In this document: positions 1-5,243 of the stretch, in pieces
How positions within the stretch are numbered: the first letter of the stretch is position 1
How the letters are laid out: the number at the start of each line of letters is the position of its first letter
Assembly (NCBI GenBank): GCA_017861355.1
Contig: JAGFXQ010000195.1
Span: forward strand, 1-6,630
DNA length: 6,630 bases
Direction of reading: 5' to 3'
DNA from: Bacillota bacterium
GTDB taxonomy: Bacteria; Bacillota; Clostridia; Lachnospirales; Lachnospiraceae
Translations under genes and position numbers: made by a program
The notes under the pieces: model-generated
Told to the model about the DNA's origin: nothing
The model's input: the letters and a program-made list of their open reading frames with translations, nothing else
Databases searched by the model: none

Positions 1-32
1 TCTTTTCTTTCTACCGTAGTAATATATCTCAC
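1..32 (-). CDS. Possible start of a divergent gene, cut by the left edge (unidentified)
   Basis: On the minus strand a GTG at 32-30 opens a frame that stays open for the ten codons left in the window, reading VRYITTVERK. An AAGGA ribosome binding site lies at 43-39, six bases ahead of the GTG, and a plausible promoter lies just upstream. No in-frame ATG is available before the stop codon at 56-54. Ten codons are too few to name a family. The call rests on the promoter, binding site and start lying in the right order, and it could be chance in AT-rich DNA. Confidence 0.25.
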   Translation of the reverse strand, partial: MRYITTVERK

Positions 33-55
33 ACCCTTTCCTTTTTTATACCTTT

Positions 56-84
56 ATTTTAATCCCAAAGAATAATATTTTCAA
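56..84 (-). promoter_or_regulatory. Putative leftward promoter
   Basis: Reading the minus strand, TTGAAA (84-79) and TAAAAT (61-56) are separated by 17 bp, each one mismatch or close to the sigma-A consensus. Transcription would start near 49 and leave a leader of about 17 bases before the possible GTG at 32. The element TTTTCAA containing this -35 box is repeated directly at 98-104, 20 bp further right. This could be chance or a regulator site. Confidence 0.35.
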
Positions 85-150
85 TCATGAGAATGAGTTT
101 TCAAAGGCATCCTGATGGTTTATTAAGTTGTGAAAAGTAACGGAAATAAG

Positions 151-179
151 TTGATAATTAATGAAGTAAAGGGTAAAAT
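151..179 (+). promoter_or_regulatory. Promoter of the transporter-glucosidase operon
   Basis: TTGATA at 151-156 and TAAAAT at 174-179 are separated by exactly 17 bp, each with five of six bases matching the sigma-A consensus. Transcription would start near 186, giving a leader of about 40 bases before the transporter start at 225. I looked for a catabolite-repression (cre) site or a clear LacI-type palindrome around it and saw none that convinced me. No regulator of this operon lies within the window. Confidence 0.6.
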
Positions 180-224
180 TGACTATGAACAGCTACTCAT
201 AATACTTTGGGAGGTTTATGAACA

Positions 225-1553
225 ATGGAGAGAAACAATTTACAGACGACAGGCAGGGAGCGCTTATCCTACGCCGGATTTTTCTTGGGACAGAACATCA
301 TCTATGTATTACCCTTTCAGTTTTTAACCTATTTCTATACAGAATTTGTGGGACTAACCTTGGCAGATACCGCTGTATTACTTCTGTTAGCGAAGGTATG
401 GGATGCAATCAACGATCCGATTATGGGGGCGATTGTTGATAAATGCAATCTGAAGAAGGGTAAATTCCTACCCTGGCTTAAGGTGGCTACTTATATTCTT
501 CCCTTATCTTTATTCCTAATGTTCATTAATGTCCAAGGACCTTACATATTAAAATTGATTTATGCGTATCTTACCTATCTGATCTTTGATATGGTCTATA
601 CGATATCGGATTCCCCCTTGTTTTCCTTATCCACCGTTATGACGAGCAATCCCTATGAGAGAGATAAGCTGATGGCTTATGGCAGATTGGCTGCGGCGGT
701 TGCGGCCATCACCAGTGCGGTATTCATGAGTCTCAAAGTCAATATTGGCTGGACCTGGACCGTTGGTGTGTATTGTCTACTATCCTATATCGTTATGTTC
801 CCTCTGCAGTTTACCGCGAAGGAGCGGGTGAAATATCAGAATAGTGAGGATATCACCTTCTTGAAGATATTCAAATATTTATTCAGTAATAAATATTTGC
901 TCATTTACTTTATTGGGTTTCTGGGAATTGAGATTACGAATACATTACAGATTATCGCAGTGTATTTTGCTAATTCCAATCTTGGAGATGAAACTATGGT
1001 AATGGTTATTATGGCAGTGGTTATTGTGCCGGTGATCTTAGTGGCACCTTTCTTGCCAATGTTGATTAAGAAATTTGGTAAGAAGAAGATTACGATTGAG
1101 TGTTCTGTCATCGCAATTTTGTTAAGTATAGTTCAATATTTTACAGGCTATGAGAACCTGACGTTATTTCTGGCCGTTGCAGCAGTCCGAATAACATTTA
1201 TGCAGATTCCGCTGATGCTTTACGGAATGTTTACCGCGGATTGTATCGAATACGGAGCATACAAAACTGGTGAGAGAATCGCCAGTATGGCATTCTCGCT
1301 ACAGACCTTCATGACTAAGCTCGGAGGAGCATTGGCGAACACTCTGTGTCTCGTTCTGCTTGCAGTTTTTGGCTATGTAGAGAAAGCCCCTCAGCAAAAT
1401 GCGACTGCAATCGAAGGTATCTGGGTGATCTTTTGCATCATTCCTATCTTTGGTTATCTTGTCATGATTGTTATTATGGCTTTCTATAAGTTGGATGAGA
1501 AGGAAGTGGCAAGGATGATAGAGGAGAACCAGAAAAAGCAGGAGATGTTATAA
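225..1553 (+). CDS. GPH-family sugar:cation symporter (MelB-like, MFS)
   Basis: This is a membrane transporter of 442 residues, the usual length for the glycoside-pentoside-hexuronide:cation symporter family, which brings glycosides into the cell with Na+ or H+. The family signature WDAINDP at residues 59-65 contains the equivalents of the MelB cation-site residues Asp55, Asn58 and Asp59 (here Asp60, Asn63, Asp64), and Asp72 and KGKFLPW (78-84) follow. A second conserved block at 338-368 includes Asp339, Tyr343, KTG (347-349), Arg351 and FSLQTF (357-362). About twelve hydrophobic segments span residues 15-420, and the charged tail from 421 is cytoplasmic. The ATG at 225 has a GGGAGG site at 209-214, ten bases upstream. 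The glucosidase gene begins 44 bp after the stop, so the two are surely co-transcribed. The substrate is inferred from that partner to be a short alpha-glucoside; the family alone does not fix it. Confidence 0.9.
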   Translation: MERNNLQTTGRERLSYAGFFLGQNIIYVLPFQFLTYFYTEFVGLTLADTAVLLLLAKVWDAINDPIMGAIVDKCNLKKGKFLPWLKVATYILPLSLFLMFINVQGPYILKLIYAYLTYLIFDMVYTISDSPLFSLSTVMTSNPYERDKLMAYGRLAAAVAAITSAVFMSLKVNIGWTWTVGVYCLLSYIVMFPLQFTAKERVKYQNSEDITFLKIFKYLFSNKYLLIYFIGFLGIEITNTLQIIAVYFANSNLGDETMVMVIMAVVIVPVILVAPFLPMLIKKFGKKKITIECSVIAILLSIVQYFTGYENLTLFLAVAAVRITFMQIPLMLYGMFTADCIEYGAYKTGERIASMAFSLQTFMTKLGGALANTLCLVLLAVFGYVEKAPQQNATAIEGIWVIFCIIPIFGYLVMIVIMAFYKLDEKEVARMIEENQKKQEML

Positions 1554-1584
1554 GAAAGGTAAATACTTGAGAAACGAAACTCGT

Positions 1585-1592
1585 GGAGGTGA
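1585..1592 (+). promoter_or_regulatory. Ribosome binding site that fixes the glucosidase start
   Basis: GGAGGTGA is a near-perfect anti-16S match and lies five bases ahead of the ATG at 1598. An in-frame GTG at 1583 overlaps the first base of this site. That GTG would have no binding site of its own, so it should not be taken as the start. Confidence 0.85.
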
Positions 1593-1597
1593 TTACA

Positions 1598-3496
1598 ATG
1601 CACGGTTATCTGGATTATCAAAGTAAAATAAAAGAAATCTATGCAAACCCCATCGGTCATGATGTGATCTATAAGCTATTACTTCAACTAGGTAAAAAGG
1701 AAGCGTTAATTACAAATCCGGTGGTTGCAAATCTGAAGCTGAAGACCGTAGCGAAACTAACGAAGAAACTGTTAGGGGAGGACTTCTTTCTTACTTTTCT
1801 TGACCTGCTGAACAGTGAAGTGGATAAGCTTGTGATGAAACATGGAGAAATTAAGAAAGCTTGGTGGAAGGAAGCAGTATTCTATCAGATCTATCCAAGA
1901 AGCTTCCAGGATTCGAACGGTGACGGGATTGGTGATCTTAAGGGTATCCTGGCTCGACTGGATTATCTGAAGGAACTGGGTGTGGATGTGATCTGGCTGT
2001 CTCCAATCTATGATTCCCCAAATGATGATAATGGGTATGATATTCGGAATTATTATGATGTTCTGAAGGAATTTGGAACGCTGGAGGAATTCGATCAATT
2101 GCTTCAGGAAGTCCACCTTAGAGGAATGCGTCTGATTATGGATCTGGTTGTGAACCATACCTCGGATGAACACCCCTGGTTTCAGGAAGCAATCAAGGAC
2201 AAAGACTCGAAATACCATGATTATTATCTGTTTCGCAAATCAGAGAAGGGGAAGGAGCCGAACAATTGGAATTCCTTCTTTAGCGGACCTGCCTGGAATT
2301 ATTATGAGGAACAGGATGAGTGGGGACTCCATCTGTTCTCTAAGAAGCAAATGGACTTAAATTGGGAGAATGAGGCTCTTCGAAGTGAAATTGCGGCAAT
2401 GATTCGCTGGTGGCTGGCCAAAGGCGTGGATGGCTTTCGTATGGATGTTATTAACTATATCTCCAAGAAGGAAGGACTTCCCGAAGGAAATGAAAGTATC
2501 GGTAAGCTGATGGGTTATTACGGAATTGAGCATTATTATTATGGCCCCAAGCTTCATGATTATCTTCGGGAGTTGAAGAAGGAGGCCTTCGAGCCTTACA
2601 ATGCATTTACTGTTGGGGAGACGCCCGGTGTAGGTATGCAGATGAGTAAGCTTCTAACCGGAGAAGAACGTAGGGAGCTTGATATGGTATTCTCCTTTGA
2701 CCATCTGGAGACACCCGGGCATGTACGCTTTGAGGATTACCGTTATGATCTAAACTATCTCAAGGAATATATGACAAATTGGATGGAGAACTATGGAGAC
2801 AATTGCTGGATGTCCATCTTCTATGAAAACCATGATAATCCGAGGATGATATCTAAGATCGATCCGGAACCGACAGTACGTGAACCTTTGGCAAAGCTTT
2901 TAGCGATGTTGCAACTTACTCTTAAGGGAACCCCGTTTCTCTTCCAAGGGCAGGAAATCGGAAGTATCAATCATGCGTTTCACGATATTGAGCAGCTGCG
3001 TGATGTGGAAAGCATCAATTATTACGCCGAGCTTCTTACCAAACTCGGTGCAAAAGAGGCGTGGGATAAGGTGATGAGCGGAAGCAGGGATCATGCCAGA
3101 ACACCGATGCAATGGGATAACAGCAGGAATGCAGGTTTTACCGATGGTGAACCTTGGATCGGTTTGGATGAGGATTTTAAGGAATGGAATGTTGAGAGGC
3201 AGAGAAAAGAATCCAATTCGGTATTGCACTTCTATCAGGAGTTGATCTGTCTTCGCAAGAAATACAAAGCCTTGATCTACGGAGATTACAAAGTAGTTCA
3301 TCGGGAGAAGAGAGATATCTTTACTTATTACCGCAGATTAGGCACCGAGGAATTCTATATTGAGGCGAACCTAAGCAGGCAGCCAATCTCGTCTTATGCC
3401 CCGGAGAAGGAATTTAAGAAAATACTATCGAATTATACAGTTGATGCAAAGCAACTTCGGCCATACGAAGCAAATCTGTATCTTCGTAACAGATAA
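1598..3496 (+). CDS. GH13 alpha-glucosidase, oligo-1,6-glucosidase type, with N-terminal helical extension
   Basis: This is a cytoplasmic glycoside hydrolase of 632 residues (no signal peptide) that should release glucose from the non-reducing end of short alpha-glucosides. Numbering from ATG 1598, the GH13 barrel starts near WWKEAVFYQIYPRSF (89-103). A calcium-loop motif DSNGDGIGDL (105-114) and DLVVNH (182-187) follow, then GFRMDVIN with nucleophile Asp283, VGET with acid/base Glu341, and ENHDNPR with stabiliser Asp413. MDLNWEN (252-258) and TPMQWD (502-507) are typical of subfamily 31. Val284 after the nucleophile is the residue found in isomaltases and oligo-1,6-glucosidases, where maltases carry Thr or Ala, so alpha-1,6 preference is inferred. 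Trehalose-6-phosphate hydrolase or dextran glucosidase are alternatives, but no PTS gene is nearby. Relatives are about 555-560 residues; the excess is an extra N-terminal region (about 1-85). It lies 44 bp after the symporter gene, in the same operon. Confidence 0.9.
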   Translation: MHGYLDYQSKIKEIYANPIGHDVIYKLLLQLGKKEALITNPVVANLKLKTVAKLTKKLLGEDFFLTFLDLLNSEVDKLVMKHGEIKKAWWKEAVFYQIYPRSFQDSNGDGIGDLKGILARLDYLKELGVDVIWLSPIYDSPNDDNGYDIRNYYDVLKEFGTLEEFDQLLQEVHLRGMRLIMDLVVNHTSDEHPWFQEAIKDKDSKYHDYYLFRKSEKGKEPNNWNSFFSGPAWNYYEEQDEWGLHLFSKKQMDLNWENEALRSEIAAMIRWWLAKGVDGFRMDVINYISKKEGLPEGNESIGKLMGYYGIEHYYYGPKLHDYLRELKKEAFEPYNAFTVGETPGVGMQMSKLLTGEERRELDMVFSFDHLETPGHVRFEDYRYDLNYLKEYMTNWMENYGDNCWMSIFYENHDNPRMISKIDPEPTVREPLAKLLAMLQLTLKGTPFLFQGQEIGSINHAFHDIEQLRDVESINYYAELLTKLGAKEAWDKVMSGSRDHARTPMQWDNSRNAGFTDGEPWIGLDEDFKEWNVERQRKESNSVLHFYQELICLRKKYKALIYGDYKVVHREKRDIFTYYRRLGTEEFYIEANLSRQPISSYAPEKEFKKILSNYTVDAKQLRPYEANLYLRNR

Positions 3497-3509
3497 CGAA
3501 TAGAAGAGG

Positions 3510-3550
3510 AAGGGGCTGTTGCATAATATAGGCTTATGCAACAGCCCCTT
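3510..3550. terminator. Perfect 17-bp hairpin between convergent genes, probable bidirectional terminator
   Basis: Arms 3510-3526 and 3534-3550 are perfectly complementary over 17 bp, with a seven-base loop (3527-3533). The base of the stem is GC-rich (AAGGGGCTGTTG) and the top is AT-rich. It lies 14 bp after the glucosidase stop and 8 bp after the end of the opposite-strand regulator, the expected place for a shared terminator. Neither side has a real T-run after the stem, which is unusual for an intrinsic terminator of this strength. Confidence 0.65.
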
Positions 3551-3558
3551 GGAAGGTA

Positions 3559-4023
3559 TTATTCTATCGTAGGATCTTCTGTTTCTTCCAAACGCTGCAT
3601 CATCGTATGCAGGGAATCCAATAAGATACCCGCATAACTTGGATCCAGATCCAGATTGCAGATCATACTCTTTGGAATATCAATGGCATCTACTTTCAAG
3701 GTCTTGCCCTTTGGTGCTAATTGAATATAGACGTTGCGTTCATCACTAGAGCTTCGAATACGCTTGATATATCCTAAGGACTCCAGTTTTTTGAGCATTG
3801 GTGTCAAAGTACCGGAGTCTAAATACAATCGTTTACCCAGTTCCTTTACTGTAATATCATCTTTTTCCCATAAAGCCATCATGATAATATATCCGGTATA
3901 GGTTAAGCCAAAAGGATCGAGAAGGCTTTTGTATTTTTTTATGATTTCCTTAGAGCATACATATAATGAAAAACACAGCTGATTATCTAGCATCAGCAGG
4001 TCATAATTTGTTTTATCATCCAT
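3559..4023 (-). CDS. ohrR: MarR-family redox repressor, OhrR type
   Basis: This is a 154-residue winged-helix DNA-binding repressor, the normal length for the family. The N-terminus closely follows Bacillus subtilis OhrR: LDNQLCFSLY carries the reactive cysteine (Cys17, equivalent to Cys15), with Tyr21 and Tyr31 at the positions of the two tyrosines that contact it. The helix-turn-helix region includes LDSGTLTPMLKKLE (68-81), and SSSDERNVYI (91-100) forms the wing. Two more cysteines occur, Cys23 and Cys122. OhrR proteins release DNA when organic hydroperoxides or hypochlorite oxidise the N-terminal cysteine. The ATG at 4023-4021 has GAGG at 4034-4031, seven bases upstream. The gene is divergent from the nitroreductase across a 233-bp region with paired operator-like elements, so it probably represses both itself and that gene. 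The OhrR subfamily is clear; the actual inducer is not known. Confidence 0.88.
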   Translation of the reverse strand: MDDKTNYDLLMLDNQLCFSLYVCSKEIIKKYKSLLDPFGLTYTGYIIMMALWEKDDITVKELGKRLYLDSGTLTPMLKKLESLGYIKRIRSSSDERNVYIQLAPKGKTLKVDAIDIPKSMICNLDLDPSYAGILLDSLHTMMQRLEETEDPTIE

Positions 4024-4052
4024 ACCATTACCTCACTTTCAGTATTAGTTTG

Positions 4053-4063
4053 TGTTTACAATT
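4053..4063 (-). promoter_or_regulatory. Operator-like element at the repressor's own promoter
   Basis: On the minus strand this reads AATTGTAAACA, beginning three bases after the -10 box and covering the predicted start of transcription near 4059. An identical copy in opposite orientation lies at 4135-4145. It contains the ACAATT/AATTGT words typical of known OhrR operators, so autoregulation by the adjacent repressor is inferred. A further ACAATT lies at 4073-4078 inside this promoter. Confidence 0.5.
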
Positions 4064-4065
4064 AG

Positions 4066-4094
4066 ATTTTATACAATTTTTTAATAAAAGTCAA
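4066..4094 (-). promoter_or_regulatory. Promoter of the OhrR-type regulator
   Basis: On the minus strand, TTGACT (4094-4089) and TAAAAT (4071-4066) are separated by 17 bp, each with five of six consensus bases. The predicted start is near 4059, giving a leader of about 35 bases before the ATG. An overlapping TATAAA at 4073-4068 with a 15-bp spacer is a less likely -10 box. Confidence 0.6.
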
Positions 4095-4103
4095 ATAAAA
4101 CTA

Positions 4104-4132
4104 TTGACAAATACAATAAAATAGTATTAAAT
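4104..4132 (+). promoter_or_regulatory. Promoter of the nitroreductase gene
   Basis: A perfect TTGACA -35 box at 4104-4109 is followed after 17 bp by TTAAAT (4127-4132), a four-of-six -10 box. Transcription would start near 4139, leaving a leader of about 118 bases. TATAGT at 4147-4152 is a better-looking -10 sequence but has no -35 box at a suitable distance. The weak -10 with an ideal -35 is consistent with a regulated promoter. Confidence 0.55.
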
Positions 4133-4134
4133 TA

Positions 4135-4147
4135 AATTGTAAACAAT
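4135..4147 (+). promoter_or_regulatory. Operator-like palindrome at the nitroreductase promoter
   Basis: AATTGTAAACA (4135-4145) begins two bases after the -10 box and covers the predicted transcription start. Extended to 4147 it forms an inverted repeat, ATTGT-AA-ACAAT (4136-4147). The same 11 bases occur in mirror orientation at 4053-4063 on the repressor's promoter. Binding here by the divergent OhrR-type protein would block initiation of the nitroreductase transcript. Confidence 0.55.
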
Positions 4148-4256
4148 ATAGTTACAGCGAAACACTTAAGGCAGTATACATAAAGTGAAAACTTTAGAGG
4201 ATAATAGGCATTAAGCGTAAAAATAAATTTACATTATGAAAGGATGGTAACATTTT

Positions 4257-4856
4257 ATGAGTAAAACATTTGATCAGGCAGTAGAGAGCCGTAGAACATA
4301 TTATGCGATTGGAAAAGATACTAAGGTATCAACAGAGGAGGTTAAGAAGGTTGTAGATCATGCAGTGAAGTTTGTTCCCTCCGCATTCAATTCACAGAGC
4401 GCAAGAGTAGTTGTATTAGCAGGAGAGAATCACGATAAGTTATGGGAAATCGCTCGCGAGACATTGAGAAAGATTGTTCCGGCAGAAGCATTTGCATCTA
4501 CGGATGAGAAGATCAATTCTTTCAAAAATGGTGCCGGCACCCTTCTATTCTTTGAAGATCAGGCTGTTGTACAGGGACTTCAGGACGCTTTCCCCTTATA
4601 CAAGGATAATTTCCCGATCTGGTCCCTCCAGTCAAGCGGTATGGTTCAGTTTACCATCTGGACTGCATTAGAAAACCTTGGGTTAGGTGCTTCCCTTCAG
4701 CATTACAATCCTCTGATTGATGATGAGGTTCACAGTACCTGGAGCCTCCCGGACAACTGGAAGCTGTTAGGGCAGATGCCGTTTGGTCATCCTCTGGCTG
4801 ATCCCGGTGCGAAGGAGTATTCACCCCTTGAGGCGAGAGTGAAAGTTTTTGAATAA
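4257..4856 (+). CDS. FMN-dependent nitroreductase family protein (Frm2/Hbn1/CinD-like)
   Basis: This is a 199-residue cytoplasmic flavoenzyme of the small nitroreductase branch that includes yeast Frm2/Hbn1 and lactococcal CinD. These enzymes use NAD(P)H to reduce nitroaromatics, quinone-like or other electrophilic compounds. Visible family features are SRRTYYAI (11-18) with Arg12 and Arg13 expected to hold the FMN phosphate, PSAFNSQSAR (41-50) at the flavin site, GAGTLLFFED (92-101), LGLGASLQHYNP (141-152), and GQMPFG (172-177) near the end. Length and order match the family with no gap or break. The ATG at 4257 has AGGATGG at 4241-4247, nine bases upstream. It is divergent from the OhrR-type repressor and probably derepressed by oxidants or electrophiles, which fits a detoxifying role. 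The physiological substrate cannot be read from the sequence. Confidence 0.87.
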   Translation: MSKTFDQAVESRRTYYAIGKDTKVSTEEVKKVVDHAVKFVPSAFNSQSARVVVLAGENHDKLWEIARETLRKIVPAEAFASTDEKINSFKNGAGTLLFFEDQAVVQGLQDAFPLYKDNFPIWSLQSSGMVQFTIWTALENLGLGASLQHYNPLIDDEVHSTWSLPDNWKLLGQMPFGHPLADPGAKEYSPLEARVKVFE

Positions 4857-4911
4857 GAGTTACAATACTTCACCAGAGTAATTACCGGTGATTTATATAA
4901 ATCTTTTTATC

Positions 4912-4968
4912 GTGGTGTTGAATACCAATGTCGTTAACCAACGATGCTGGTTCTTCAACACCACTTTT
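4912..4968 (+). terminator. Intrinsic terminator after the nitroreductase gene
   Basis: A long stem starts with 11 perfect base pairs (GTGGTGTTGAA at 4912-4922 with 4954-4964). It continues after a small internal loop with ACCA/TGGT (4924-4927 with 4948-4951) and ends in TCGTT/AACGA (4931-4935 with 4940-4944) closing a four-base loop. TTTT follows directly at 4965-4968. It lies 55 bases after the nitroreductase stop, so it most likely ends that transcript. Confidence 0.6.
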
Positions 4969-4973
4969 CATTC

Positions 4974-5024
4974 GTGTCAATAGAGAGTTCGTGAAGCGTG
5001 CTTTCTATCGTATCAAGCTGACAC
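4974..5024. repeat. Imperfect inverted repeat, possible second hairpin
   Basis: GTGTCA (4974-4979) pairs with TGACAC (5019-5024), and directly inside it ATAGAGAG (4980-4987) pairs with CTTTCTAT (5001-5008) with one G-T pair. A ten-base bulge remains on the 3' side. TTTATT follows at 5025. It may back up the preceding terminator or be a structured RNA; the sequence alone does not decide. Confidence 0.3.
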
Positions 5025-5039
5025 TTTATTCCGTCCCAC

Positions 5040-5068
5040 TTGCTGTACTGAAAAAATAAAGGTATAAT
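5040..5068 (+). promoter_or_regulatory. Possible upstream promoter of the hydrolase-methyltransferase pair
   Basis: A perfect TATAAT lies at 5063-5068, 17 bp after TTGCTG (5040-5045), which matches the -35 consensus at only three positions. Transcripts would carry a leader of about 170 bases. Confidence 0.35.
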
Positions 5069-5106
5069 ACTTTGTATATTGATGGATAAATTGCTGTTTG
5101 CTGGTT

Positions 5107-5135
5107 TTGCTAATTCATCGAAGCTGTGTTATAAT
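5107..5135 (+). promoter_or_regulatory. Probable main promoter of the hydrolase-methyltransferase pair
   Basis: A perfect TATAAT at 5130-5135 follows TTGCTA (5107-5112) at the ideal 17-bp spacing. Transcription would start near 5142, about 100 bases ahead of the ATG at 5244. It has a better -35 box than the similar promoter 67 bp upstream. Confidence 0.5.
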
Positions 5136-5243
5136 AATATTTGCAAAAACAGATTAACAATCTGCATGATTGCTCCATCTTAAGAAGTAACAGAAGGTGT
5201 CTGGAAGAGGGTGAAAGCGTTGTTGCCGGAGAAAACAGAAGAG

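Larger units (their letters stand above)
4857..5243. other. Long non-coding stretch between the nitroreductase and hydrolase genes
   Basis: About 390 bases hold no credible gene. They contain a weak hairpin (TCACC 4870-4874 with GGTGA 4887-4891, followed by T-rich DNA), a strong terminator hairpin (4912-4964), a second imperfect hairpin (4974-5024) and two possible tandem promoters for the next gene. The only sizeable open frame here, on the minus strand over 5154-5387, overlaps the hydrolase gene antisense and shows no family features. Confidence 0.6.

Noticed and set aside
120..150. Catabolite-repression (cre) site ahead of the sugar operon
   Set aside because: TGAAAAGTAACGG resembles part of a cre site but lacks the central CG and the symmetric second half.
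130..327. Small plus-strand frame starting with GTG at 130
   Set aside because: It overlaps the promoter and the transporter's start in another frame, lacks a ribosome binding site and shows no family features.
1583..1597. In-frame GTG at 1583 as the glucosidase start
   Set aside because: It overlaps the GGAGGTGA binding site that serves ATG 1598 and has no ribosome binding site of its own.
1772..2218. 148-codon minus-strand frame inside the glucosidase gene
   Set aside because: It is antisense to strongly conserved GH13 motifs, and its product looks like a composition artefact with no recognisable domain.
4236..4250. Four-codon frame (MKGW, stop) just ahead of the nitroreductase as a leader peptide
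   Set aside because: Its bases are the nitroreductase ribosome binding site itself, it has no binding site of its own, and such a short frame is expected by chance.
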